Below are positions 14,311 to 21,321 of a stretch of 34,669 nucleotides of DNA, one piece after another. Under the pieces are notes generated by a model that saw nothing but the letters and a program-made list of their open reading frames with translations, was not told the DNA's origin and ran no database searches. Origin of the DNA: CAYINJ01 sp964364745 (GTDB taxonomy: Bacteria; Patescibacteriota; Patescibacteriia; JACRDY01); contig CAYINJ010000003.1 of NCBI GenBank assembly GCA_964364745.1, positions 1-34,669 on the forward strand, in the 5' to 3' direction. How positions within the stretch are numbered: the stretch's first letter is position 1; each line of letters starts with the position of its first letter. The position numbers and the translations under genes are program-made.

Positions 14311-15858
14311 TCACGATTTGGCCGGGGGTTTACTAGTCCGGTCCCCGGCTGGCTGGTTCTTCGGTTCAGTGCCCGCCGCGTCTTTGGGCCGCATCAGTGG
14401 GAATAAGACCACGTCGCGAAGATTTTCTTGGCCAGTCATCAGGGTGATCAAGCGATCAATCCCTAACCCCCAACCGGAGATGGGCGGCAGGCCGTGCTCC
14501 ATCGCCACTAGATAATCTTCATCGACGTCCATCGCTTCTTCATCACCGGCTAACATGGCTTGCTTTTGTTCCGCAAACCGTTGACGTTGATCGATCGGAT
14601 CAACTAACTCGGAGTAGGCCTTGAGCAGCTCCCAGCCATTAACCACTAACTGGAATTGATCCACCATGCGGCTGTCAGCATCATTGACTCGGGCCAGCGG
14701 CTGTAAGAATTTAGGATAATGATAAAGAATGACCGGGCCAACCAGCTTGGGTCGGGAAACCTTTTTATACAAATAGTCCACCAGGGTTGGTAAGCTCATC
14801 GCGGCCATATCTTCGAACTTGATGCCTTGTTTGATCAACGCCGCTCGCAGGGCGTCAGCATCGCTGAACTCCATCACATCAATGCCGGAGTCCTGCTTCA
14901 ACAGACCCAAGAAATCCACGCGCGGCCAGGGGGTGGTGAAGTCAACCGTCTGGGCGATCCCTTCTTTGTCTTTGATGGTGACTTTTTTATTTAACCCTAA
15001 AGTTGCAAACAAATGATCGAACATCCGTTCAGTAAAGCTAATATTGTCTTCGAAATTCCAATAGGCGCAGTAGTGTTCCAAGTGAGTGTGTTCCGGCAGG
15101 TGCGAGGGGTCATGGCCTTCATTACGGAAGGCCTTGCCGATCTCAAAAATCTTTTCAAAACCACCGGCGATCAATTCCTTCAACGGTAATTCATGCGAAA
15201 TCCGCAGCACCACGTCAATATCTAGGGCGTGATTGTGGGTGTGGTAGGGGCGGGCCGCTGCGCCGGTCGCGTTGTGCAGTAAGGTTGGTGTCTCCACTTC
15301 CAAAAACCCTTCTTGCCAATAAAACTCGCGCAGCGTTTGGATCAACTTCGAACGGAAAACAAACCGCTCCATCGTCTCGCGGTTGGCGATTAAATCCAAA
15401 TAGCGTTGGCGATATTTAACCTCTTGATCCTGTAAACCGTGCCATTTGGCCGGCAGCGGGCGCAGGGCTTTACCCAAAAAAGTCCAGTGTTCAACCAAAA
15501 CCGATTTCTCCCCCTTTTGGGTGGTGTAAATCTTGCCCGTCACGCCGATAAAGTCGCCCAAGTCAATAATCTCCAGTAGCCGCTGGTAGTCAGCGGGGTC
15601 GAGGACGTCGGGTTTGAAAACCAATTGGATTTTGCCGGTCCAATCCTGGAGGTGGCCAAAGGTCACTTTACCCATATCACGCCAACTCATCAGCCGCCCC
15701 GCCACTTGAATGGCGGCGTGCTCCGGTTGGGCTAGGGCCACAGTGGCGGTGTGGGTTTTGGTAAACCGTTCGGGGTACGGTTGCAAGCCGGCCGCCACTA
15801 TTTTGGCCAGTTTGTCCCGGCGGACAACTTCTTCATTTTCGGGGCGAGGGGTGGACAT
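14311..15858 (-). CDS. lysS: lysyl-tRNA synthetase, class II
   Basis: 515 residues. The N-terminal OB-fold anticodon-binding domain at about 45-140 contains IQVAGRLMSWRDMGKVTFGH. The class II core has motif 2 AFRNEGHDPSHLPEHTHLE and motif 3 GWGLGIDRLITLMTGQENLR. Motif 2 differs from the common LysRS form (FRNEGxxxxHNPEFTMLE) in having HLPEHTHLE, and the protein ends with a 20-25 residue polar tail rich in Lys, Pro and Ala (DAAGTEPKNQ onward) with no counterpart in typical enzymes. AspRS and AsnRS are less likely because of overall domain order and the ENLRDVVLFP ending. It is the first gene of lysS-serS-ftsQ, and its promoter suggests an almost leaderless mRNA. Confidence 0.93.
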   Translation of the reverse strand: MSTPRPENEEVVRRDKLAKIVAAGLQPYPERFTKTHTATVALAQPEHAAIQVAGRLMSWRDMGKVTFGHLQDWTGKIQLVFKPDVLDPADYQRLLEIIDLGDFIGVTGKIYTTQKGEKSVLVEHWTFLGKALRPLPAKWHGLQDQEVKYRQRYLDLIANRETMERFVFRSKLIQTLREFYWQEGFLEVETPTLLHNATGAAARPYHTHNHALDIDVVLRISHELPLKELIAGGFEKIFEIGKAFRNEGHDPSHLPEHTHLEHYCAYWNFEDNISFTERMFDHLFATLGLNKKVTIKDKEGIAQTVDFTTPWPRVDFLGLLKQDSGIDVMEFSDADALRAALIKQGIKFEDMAAMSLPTLVDYLYKKVSRPKLVGPVILYHYPKFLQPLARVNDADSRMVDQFQLVVNGWELLKAYSELVDPIDQRQRFAEQKQAMLAGDEEAMDVDEDYLVAMEHGLPPISGWGLGIDRLITLMTGQENLRDVVLFPLMRPKDAAGTEPKNQPAGDRTSKPPAKS

Positions 15859-15867
15859 AGTAATGCT

Positions 15868-15896
15868 ATTTTAGCGCTCCAAGCAGATAAAATCAA
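15868..15896 (-). promoter_or_regulatory. promoter of the lysS-serS-ftsQ operon
   Basis: On the minus strand TTGATT (15896-15891), a 17-base spacer and TAAAAT (15873-15868). The -10 is 9 bases from the ATG at 15858, so the leader would be 0-3 bases. Two short palindromes lie immediately upstream, at 15903-15916 and 15921-15930. Confidence 0.65.
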
Positions 15897-15902
15897 CACT
15901 GA

Positions 15903-15930
15903 ACCCGTCGACGGGTCATCGGTCGCGACC
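15903..15930. repeat. two adjacent palindromes upstream of the lysS promoter
   Basis: ACCCGTCGACGGGT (15903-15916) and GGTCGCGACC (15921-15930) are each perfectly self-complementary, with centres 16 bases apart, directly behind the lysS -35 box. They could be protein-binding sites or remnants of a hairpin; nothing decides between these. Confidence 0.4.
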
Positions 15931-15952
15931 AACAGTAGTGTACCACGAATTC

Positions 15953-15974
15953 AAAAACCCGCCACCGTGGCGGG
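15953..15974 (-). terminator. Rho-independent terminator after greA
   Basis: CCCGCCA (15958-15964) pairs with TGGCGGG (15968-15974); read on the minus strand the stem is followed by TTTTTG. It lies about 25 bases past the greA stop. Confidence 0.85.
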
Positions 15975-15999
15975 CCAAGTCGGTTCGATGAATCCAAGT

Positions 16000-16452
16000 T
16001 TAAATTACCTCTTTGAGGTGATAAGTCATCGGGCCTTTGGGCACAGTCACGGTCACATCGTCTCCGACTTTCTTGCCCAAAAAGGCCTGGCCCAGCGGCG
16101 ATTCGTTGGAAATCTTACCGTTGACGGGGTCGGCTTCGTTGAAGCTGACGATTTGAAAGGTTTTGTCTTTACCCTCGACCGTCACTTTAATGGTGGAGCC
16201 GATGTTGACCAAGCCGCTGTGCTGCGCGGCGCTGACCACCGCGCGGTGAATCATGTCCTCGAGCTGCATCACCCTCGTTTCGTTAAATGACTGATCTTCT
16301 TTGGCTTCTTGATATTCAAAGTTTTCCGACAGATCGCCGAGATTTTTGGCATAATTAATCTTATCGGCAATCACCCGGCGGCGCTCCAATCGTTCGACTA
16401 ACTCTTTCTTCATTTTTTCTAACCCCTCGGGGGTGACAATAATTTGATCCAT
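16000..16452 (-). CDS. greA: transcription elongation factor GreA
   Basis: 150 residues. GreA makes stalled RNA polymerase cleave backtracked transcripts. The N-terminal coiled coil (about 1-75) carries the acidic tip GDLSENFEYQEAKEDQSF, whose Asp and Glu enter the polymerase channel. The C-terminal FKBP-like domain ends SPLGQAFLGKKVGDDV and VTVPKGPMTYHLKEV. The ATG at 16452 (MDQIIVTPEGLEKMKKEL) is chosen because GreA homologues start there and AGGA lies about 10 bases upstream; the frame extends further upstream without support. It has its own promoter, a leader of about 80 bases, and a terminator, so it is monocistronic. Confidence 0.97.
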   Translation of the reverse strand: MDQIIVTPEGLEKMKKELVERLERRRVIADKINYAKNLGDLSENFEYQEAKEDQSFNETRVMQLEDMIHRAVVSAAQHSGLVNIGSTIKVTVEGKDKTFQIVSFNEADPVNGKISNESPLGQAFLGKKVGDDVTVTVPKGPMTYHLKEVI

Positions 16453-16539
16453 AATAAGTATCCTGGCCGCCCAGGGACGAGTGACAATAAAAAAATACCG
16501 ACTCGGCTTCTTTGGGTTTTTGACGTTAGATGTTTTTGT

Positions 16540-16568
16540 AGTATATCCCCTCTCCGGCATTCCGTCAA
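16540..16568 (-). promoter_or_regulatory. greA promoter
   Basis: On the minus strand TTGACG (16568-16563), a 17-base spacer and TATACT (16545-16540). It lies just past the glyS stop at 16580. Transcription would start near 16533. Confidence 0.75.
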
Positions 16569-16579
16569 GGCCAGGTCAC

Positions 16580-17968
16580 TTAGAGTGAAAACTTATCGCT
16601 AAAATACGCCTTTAATTCAGCCATGGCTACTCGGTCTTGCGCCATGGTGTCGCGATCACGGACAGTGACTTTCCCATCTTCGATGCTGTCGAAATCAACC
16701 GTGACGCAATAAGGCGTGCCGATTTCATCCTGGCGGCGGTAGCGTTTGCCGATCGAACCGGTCTCGTCATACTGACACATCCAAGTGCTGCGCACGCTGT
16801 CCAGCACCGCTTTGGCCTGGGCGGCCAGCGGCTCTTTCTTGGATAATGGTAGGATGGCGATTTTAATCGGTGCTAGATCTCGGTGCAAGCGTAACACCAC
16901 TTCGGTCTCATGTTTGGCATCATCTTCTCCACTGCGAGCAGCCACTTCGGTATAGGCATCAACCAAAAACGCCAAGGCCGCTCGGTCCGCGCCGTCAGAC
17001 GTCTCAACAATGTAAGGGAAAAACTTCTCACCAGCGGCGTCCTCGCGGACGGACAGATCTTGGCCGGAGAATTTGCTGTGACGCGACAGATCCCAATCCC
17101 CCCGGTTGTGGACCCCGGCCAGCTCTTTCCACTCGCCGTCGCCAAACGGGAATTTACATTCAATGTCCCAAGCATCTTTGGCGTAATGGGCTCGTTCGTT
17201 AGCGCCGTGCTGACGCCACCGCAAGCTATCCGCCTTCAGGCCGTATCGGTGGTACCAGGCAAACCGCTGTTCCCGCCAGTGTTCAAACCACGTCGGGGCG
17301 TCGGCCGGTCGACAAAACCATTGCATTTCCATTTGTTCGAACTCCCGCATCCGGAAGGTGAAGTTACCTGGGGTGATTTCGTTGCGGAACGCTTTTCCAA
17401 TTTGAGCGATGCCAAACGGCAGCTTCACCCGCTGACTGTCCATCACGTTCGGAAAGTTCACGTAAATCCCTTGACAGGTCTCGCCGCGGAGGTAGGCCTG
17501 GGCGGAATCCTCTTCGATGGGACCAATGAAAGTTTTCATCAGTAAATTGAAATTCCGCGGCTCGGTCAATTCTCCACCGCAGTCCGGGCAGCGCAGTTCG
17601 CTTAAATCAACGGGCAATGATTTCTTTTTGTCGAGATCAGCGGCGATGCCGCGCGCTTCGAGGAGATGATCAAAGCGCCACCGCTTTTTGCATTCCTTGC
17701 AGTCCACCAGCGGATCGGCAAAACTCTCGACGTGACCAGACGCCTCCCAGATTTTGGGGTGCATCAAAATACTGGAGTCGAGACCCACGACGGCGTCATG
17801 TTGCTGGACCATGGCTTGCCACCAGGCGCGTTTGACGTTATTTTTGAATTCAACGCCGAGCGGGCCGTAGTCATAAGAACTCGAAAACCCGCCGTAGATT
17901 TCCGACGACGGGAAAATAAAACCCCGGCGTTTAGCCAGTGAAACAATTTTGTCCATGCTAATAGCCAT
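16580..17968 (-). CDS. glyS: glycyl-tRNA synthetase (single-chain, dimeric type)
   Basis: 462 residues of the alpha2 (eukaryote/Gram-positive-like) class II GlyRS, not the alpha/beta GlyQS type. Motif 1 region RGFIFPSSEIYGGFSSSYDYG is at the N-terminus, motif 2 is FRNEITPGNFTFRMREFEQME, and the C-terminal anticodon-binding domain has GTPYCVTVDFDS and VTVRDRDTMAQDRV. A CKECKKRWRF and a CPDCGG pair in the insertion near 85-130 probably bind zinc. Two start codons are possible (17968 MAISMDK, or 17956); the first is used here. The gene begins 5 bases after frr and ends 12 bases before the greA promoter. Confidence 0.96.
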   Translation of the reverse strand: MAISMDKIVSLAKRRGFIFPSSEIYGGFSSSYDYGPLGVEFKNNVKRAWWQAMVQQHDAVVGLDSSILMHPKIWEASGHVESFADPLVDCKECKKRWRFDHLLEARGIAADLDKKKSLPVDLSELRCPDCGGELTEPRNFNLLMKTFIGPIEEDSAQAYLRGETCQGIYVNFPNVMDSQRVKLPFGIAQIGKAFRNEITPGNFTFRMREFEQMEMQWFCRPADAPTWFEHWREQRFAWYHRYGLKADSLRWRQHGANERAHYAKDAWDIECKFPFGDGEWKELAGVHNRGDWDLSRHSKFSGQDLSVREDAAGEKFFPYIVETSDGADRAALAFLVDAYTEVAARSGEDDAKHETEVVLRLHRDLAPIKIAILPLSKKEPLAAQAKAVLDSVRSTWMCQYDETGSIGKRYRRQDEIGTPYCVTVDFDSIEDGKVTVRDRDTMAQDRVAMAELKAYFSDKFSL

Positions 17969-17973
17969 AGGGA

Positions 17974-18525
17974 TTACACGGTCATGACTTCCGCTTCTTT
18001 CTTATCGGCCAACTCTTTGATCGTCGCATTAATCGCGGCCGTTTTTTCGTCGAGCTCTTTCAACAGGCGAAACCGTTCGTCCTCGGCGATGTCACCGGCT
18101 TTTTCCTGTTGTTGAATCGTCTCTTTGACGTGGTCCCGCACGCCCCGGACGGCAATCCGAGCCGTTTCCATCTTGGCGTGCACCAGTTTAGTTAATTCCC
18201 GGCGGTTTTCTTCGGTCATCATCGGCACGCTGACCCGAAGATGGCGACCCTCATTGGCGGTGCTGACGCCGATGTTGGCGGCCTGCAAGGCCTTGGCGGC
18301 CGCTTCCAACAAACTCTTATCCCACGGATCAAAAACCATACTACGGGGATCACTAACCGTCGTGGTGCCAAGTTGATTGAGCGGGGTGGGCGTCCCATAC
18401 GCCGGCACGAGGATGTTTTCAATCAGGGTGGGCGTGGCCCGGCCAGTCCGCACCGAAAGCAAGTCCTGTTTGAAGTGGTCAACCGGCGCTTGGAAGTCAG
18501 GCGTAAATTGATCGAGACGACTCAT
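17974..18525 (-). CDS. frr: ribosome recycling factor
   Basis: 183 residues, the usual length. RRF, with EF-G, splits the post-termination ribosome. Typical segments are visible: LLSVRTGRATPTLIENI, VPAYGTPTPLNQLGT, FDPWDKSLLEAAAKALQAAN, LRVSVPMMTEENRRELTKL, then the long C-terminal helix. The ATG at 18525 overlaps the preceding lipoprotein gene as ATGA, an odd coupling of a core translation gene to a surface protein. The more common pyrH-frr pairing is not present. Confidence 0.97.
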   Translation of the reverse strand: MSRLDQFTPDFQAPVDHFKQDLLSVRTGRATPTLIENILVPAYGTPTPLNQLGTTTVSDPRSMVFDPWDKSLLEAAAKALQAANIGVSTANEGRHLRVSVPMMTEENRRELTKLVHAKMETARIAVRGVRDHVKETIQQQEKAGDIAEDERFRLLKELDEKTAAINATIKELADKKEAEVMTV

Positions 18526-19598
18526 AGGGCGTTATTTTGTTCAGTCAGTTTTGATACCCCCAGGTATATCACGTTTGGATTGACCGCGTCAATCGTCAAG
18601 GCCGTGACGGCGCGGTTACTCGGTGACTTGTCGGCGATCCAATTTTGACCGCCGTCTAAAGAACGATAGAACGTGTTATCCGTGGCATAAAATAAGCCGT
18701 CGTCATTTTTGGGGTCGACAGCCACGGCCCGAATCACCGCGGTCCCGGGTGGAGTTAATAGGTCAATGCTCGTCCAGCTCTCTCCCCCATTGGTGGTTTT
18801 GAGCAGGCCGTAATTACTAGCCCAGATCAATGAATTGGCCGCGGCGGGATTGATGACCACATCGCGGAGTGCCGGACCACCGTTAAACTGTTTCAGTGGA
18901 TCAAGCAGCTGCGACCAGCTGATGCCGCGATCGGTGCTTCGATAGAGCCCTTTGTTGCTGGTGGCGACATAGATAGTCCGGCTGTCCCGTGGATCAATCA
19001 AGATTTTTTGGATGACGGTTTTGTTAACGGCCAAAATACTCTGCCAGCTGACGCCGCTGTCGGTGCTTTGAAAAACACTGCCGGTAGTGCTGCCGGCATA
19101 GAGAATCTGGGGGTTATACCAGTCAATCACGATACTGGCCAGTTCTTCAGTGCTGGGACCGAAATAAACCTGTTGCCAGTCCTGGTCGCAGGTTGGTTTT
19201 TTGAAAATCTTATTCCCCGCCGTGAAGTACCTGACGCAAGGATCGGTTGGTTGAATAATTAAGGCCGTCGCGGCGGTCACGGCTGCTGGCTGACGTTCGA
19301 ATGGCAACCAGGTGTCGCCGGCCGTCGTTGAGGCATAGAACCCTTGACCGTCAGTCAGCGCATACACTTGTTCGTGATTGACCGGATCAATAGTAATTTG
19401 ACGGATATTGACGGCCTTGATCTGAACTGGCTTTTTTTCGTTCGTCGTGGCGACGGTGCCTTTTTGCGACCAGGTCTGGCCTTGGTCGTCCGATCGCCAA
19501 ATACCGCCATCGGCGGTCTGACTACTACTAAAAGAAATGCTACAGCCACCCAGGGTCAGGAGGAGTAAGGTGAGCAGGCCAGCGCGAGGGATGGACAT
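18522..19598 (-). CDS. secreted lipoprotein with Asp-box (BNR/YCF48-like) beta-propeller
   Basis: 358 residues. A lipoprotein signal peptide ends with LTLGGC, Cys19 being the lipid attachment site. At least six Asp-box repeats (S-x-D-x-G-x-x-W) follow: IWRSDDQGQTW, FYASTTAGDTW, VFQSTDSGVSW, LYRSTDRGISW, LLKTTNGGESW, FYRSLDGGQNW. These predict a six- or seven-bladed propeller of the sortilin/YCF48/glycosidase type on the outer face of the membrane. The protein has no recognised catalytic residues, so it is likely a binding or assembly protein. It lies 3 bases after holB and overlaps frr by ATGA. Confidence 0.85.
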   Translation of the reverse strand: MSIPRAGLLTLLLLTLGGCSISFSSSQTADGGIWRSDDQGQTWSQKGTVATTNEKKPVQIKAVNIRQITIDPVNHEQVYALTDGQGFYASTTAGDTWLPFERQPAAVTAATALIIQPTDPCVRYFTAGNKIFKKPTCDQDWQQVYFGPSTEELASIVIDWYNPQILYAGSTTGSVFQSTDSGVSWQSILAVNKTVIQKILIDPRDSRTIYVATSNKGLYRSTDRGISWSQLLDPLKQFNGGPALRDVVINPAAANSLIWASNYGLLKTTNGGESWTSIDLLTPPGTAVIRAVAVDPKNDDGLFYATDNTFYRSLDGGQNWIADKSPSNRAVTALTIDAVNPNVIYLGVSKLTEQNNAL

Positions 19599-19601
19599 AG
19601 A

Positions 19602-20642
19602 TTATGACATGAGAGCTAAAAGCGTGTGTTCCAACACCAATTGAGGTGAGAGGTTGGCCGCCAGCAGGGTGGGTGCAGTTTGACAGCGCTCTAAGAATTG
19701 GCACAACCCAACGGTGGGAGATAAATACAGTTTACTGGTTTTTAGCTGGTCTTTCAACCAAACATAGCGCAAGCCAGCCGGGAGATCATCGGTTGATGAA
19801 CGTAAGAGGACCAGATCGCGCCCGATATCAGTCCAGTCCTGGAGTAGTTCAGCGGCGACTTGAGCCGGATCATCATTGGCTTGAATCTGGCGCTGGATGG
19901 CGCGAAATTGGGCGCTGACTGACTGGTCGAGTCCGGTGGCGGTTTGGGCCAAGGCCATTTGCCGGGCCGCTAAGGCCGGTGGATCAGTCACATACGACAT
20001 CATTAGGCCGGGTCGGCCCGCGGCCAAAGCCGCCAGAGTAATACTCTGATCGCGGTTTAAGCCCCGGGCGATCAGCGCGTCATAAATGATTTGGCGGCTG
20101 ACGGTGGCGCACTGTAAGACATGACAGCGAGACGGGATGGTGGTCGGCAGGTCATTCAGCGACTCCGCGACTAAAAACAACACCACCCCGCGATGTGGCT
20201 CTTCCAATAATTTTAAAAGTGCATTCGCTCCGGCGGCCATCATCGTGTCGGCTTCAAGGATAATTCCAATTGTCCACTGACCAGTTAAAGAGCCCAAGGA
20301 TAATCTTTCTTTGAGGGCGCGGATTTGCTCCACACTCAAAGTGGATTTCAGTTTATCAGTTTTCTCATCCCGCCATCGGCGCAGCGTTAGCACGTCAGGG
20401 TGAGTGCCGCTGGTAACTTGCTGACAGGCCAGACACTCCCCACAGGGCTGGCCGGCCTCTTGGGTGGGACATAACAGCGCTTGGACGGCTTTCATTACTA
20501 TGGCGTGCTTCCCGACCCCGTCAGGACCAACCAGCGCATAAGCATGATGGACTCGATGCTGCGCGATGTTGGTGGCTAAAAAATTTACCACTCCTTGGTG
20601 GCCAATAATCCCCCAATTTTGGCTTAAATTATCCTTTTTCAT
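19602..20642 (-). CDS. holB: DNA polymerase III clamp-loader subunit (delta'-like)
   Basis: 346 residues of the clamp-loader AAA+ family. Walker A is GPDGVGKH (39-46). A zinc module C58-x8-C67-x2-C70-x2-C73 follows. LLKLLEEP and the sensor SRC motif (TIPSRCHVLQC) are present. The C-terminal part is a helical collar domain. Delta' is chosen over gamma/tau because of length and lack of a C-terminal extension; the intact Walker A is as in many Gram-positive delta' proteins. The ATG at 20642 is preferred to an upstream extension, as the promoter -10 box lies 6 bases before it. It is the first gene of holB-lipoprotein-frr-glyS. Confidence 0.92.
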   Translation of the reverse strand: MKKDNLSQNWGIIGHQGVVNFLATNIAQHRVHHAYALVGPDGVGKHAIVMKAVQALLCPTQEAGQPCGECLACQQVTSGTHPDVLTLRRWRDEKTDKLKSTLSVEQIRALKERLSLGSLTGQWTIGIILEADTMMAAGANALLKLLEEPHRGVVLFLVAESLNDLPTTIPSRCHVLQCATVSRQIIYDALIARGLNRDQSITLAALAAGRPGLMMSYVTDPPALAARQMALAQTATGLDQSVSAQFRAIQRQIQANDDPAQVAAELLQDWTDIGRDLVLLRSSTDDLPAGLRYVWLKDQLKTSKLYLSPTVGLCQFLERCQTAPTLLAANLSPQLVLEHTLLALMS

Positions 20643-20648
20643 GCCGTT

Positions 20649-20676
20649 ATCATAGCAAACCCCTGTGGAAAAACAA
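20649..20676 (-). promoter_or_regulatory. promoter giving a predicted leaderless mRNA (holB operon)
   Basis: On the minus strand TTGTTT (20676-20671), a 16-base spacer, then an extended -10 TGcTATGAT with the hexamer at 20654-20649, 6 bases before the ATG at 20642. No ribosome-binding site is present. Confidence 0.65.
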
Positions 20677-20683
20677 CTCTTTA

Positions 20684-20712
20684 TTGACAAACATATGCTT
20701 ATATGCTATNNN
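20684..20712 (+). promoter_or_regulatory. promoter of the small gene interrupted by the gap
   Basis: TTGACA (20684-20689), a 17-base spacer, then TAT at 20707-20709 where the sequence stops at the gap. It is divergent from the holB promoter and overlaps its upstream part. Confidence 0.5.
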
Positions 20713-20809
20713 NNNNNNNNNNNNNNNNNNNNNNNNNNNNNNNNNNNNNNNNNNNNNNNNNNNNNNNNNNNNNNNNNNNNNNNNNNNNNNNNNNNNNNNN
20801 NNNNNNNNN
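20710..20809. other. scaffold gap of exactly 100 N
   Basis: A run of exactly 100 N, the conventional placeholder for a gap of unknown length. It removes the -10 box, start and most of a small plus-strand gene. Confidence 0.97.
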
Positions 20810-20902
20810 TCGCCGGAATGGGTCCGGCAGGCGCAGGAGCGCCAGGAAGTCAATACTGTCCTCTCGTACATCGGGTACGACGAGGACGGCGGGTCGATCT
20901 GA
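20810..20902 (+). CDS. C-terminal fragment of a small protein, start lost in gap
   Basis: The last 30 residues of a plus-strand frame (begins SPEWVRQAQERQEV, ends YDEDGGSI) before a TGA at 20900-20902. This frame is chosen because its stop is 19 bases before a strong terminator and a TTGACA promoter lies on the other side of the gap; the other two frames run through the terminator. The visible part is helical and polar with an acidic end. It is not a recognised family. Confidence 0.45.
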   Translation, partial: SPEWVRQAQERQEVNTVLSYIGYDEDGGSI

Positions 20903-20921
20903 CCCACCCACAGCCAAACAC

Positions 20922-20947
20922 AAAAGCCCCGCGGAAGCGGGGCTTTT
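20922..20947 (+). terminator. Rho-independent terminator with GGAA tetraloop
   Basis: AAAAGCCCCGC (20922-20932) pairs with GCGGGGCTTTT (20937-20947). The 24-base core is the same as that of the hairpin at 2258-2281 read on its minus strand. Confidence 0.85.
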
Positions 20948-20958
20948 GAAATAGTTTT

Positions 20959-21007
20959 GTCATCCCGAGCGGAAGCCGCCGTTTCGGCGGCTGCAGTCGA
21001 GGGATCT
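20959..21007. repeat. REP-like palindromic repeat, GTCATCC...GGATCT type (forward)
   Basis: Begins GTCATCCCGAGCGGA and ends TCGAGGGATCT, with an internal perfect stem AGCCGCC (20974-20980) / GGCGGCT (20986-20992). It is the same family as the elements at 21061, 33128 and 33291. Confidence 0.75.
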
Positions 21008-21060
21008 AAGTGGGTATGGTTTGAAGGGGAGCAATACAGCGCTTTCGTGGGTATTCATCT

Positions 21061-21115
21061 AGATCCTTCGACTGCGTTCGTCCCGCGAAGCGGGACTCAC
21101 TCCGCTCAGGATGAC
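21061..21115. repeat. REP-like palindromic repeat, GTCATCC...GGATCT type (inverted)
   Basis: Begins AGATCCTTCGACTGCG and ends CTCCGCTCAGGATGAC, the reverse orientation of the element at 20959. The internal stem is GTCCCGC (21080-21086) / GCGGGAC (21090-21096) with a GAA loop. Confidence 0.8.
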
Positions 21116-21156
21116 AAATGGTGAGGTGAGAGGGGTGGTTCAGTGGGATATACGCC

Positions 21157-21192
21157 GGGATTGCCACGCCCAGAAACTGGGCTCGCAATGAC
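21157..21192. repeat. REP-like palindromic repeat, GTCATTGCGAG...CAATCCC type
   Basis: Read on the minus strand it starts GTCATTGCGAGCCCAG and ends GTGGCAATCCC, with stem GCCCAG/CTGGGC around AAA (21168-21182). A second family member lies at 33031-33065. Degenerate pieces (TGCAATGAC near 21232, GAGAGATCCTTCGTC near 21294) continue the cluster up to mreB. Confidence 0.75.
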
Positions 21193-21245
21193 GAATAAGG
21201 TGCAGCGGGGCTCTCGCCACAGGTAGGCAGATGCAATGACAAACA

Positions 21246-21272
21246 AAGAACACCCCGCTGGCGAGGGCGGGG
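21246..21272 (-). terminator. candidate terminator downstream of mreB
   Basis: CCCCGC (21253-21258) pairs with GCGGGG (21267-21272); on the minus strand it is followed by TGTTCTTTGTTT. It lies 50 bases past the mreB stop, inside the repeat cluster. The T-run is interrupted, so efficiency is uncertain. Confidence 0.45.
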
Positions 21273-21321
21273 CCGGGTCGCAATAACAGTAGGGAGAGAT
21301 CCTTCGTCCCGCCAGGCGTGG

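Noticed and set aside
20959..21310. CRISPR array
   Set aside because: The repeats are few, differ in length and alternate in orientation, and spacing is irregular, which fits REP-like elements and not CRISPR.
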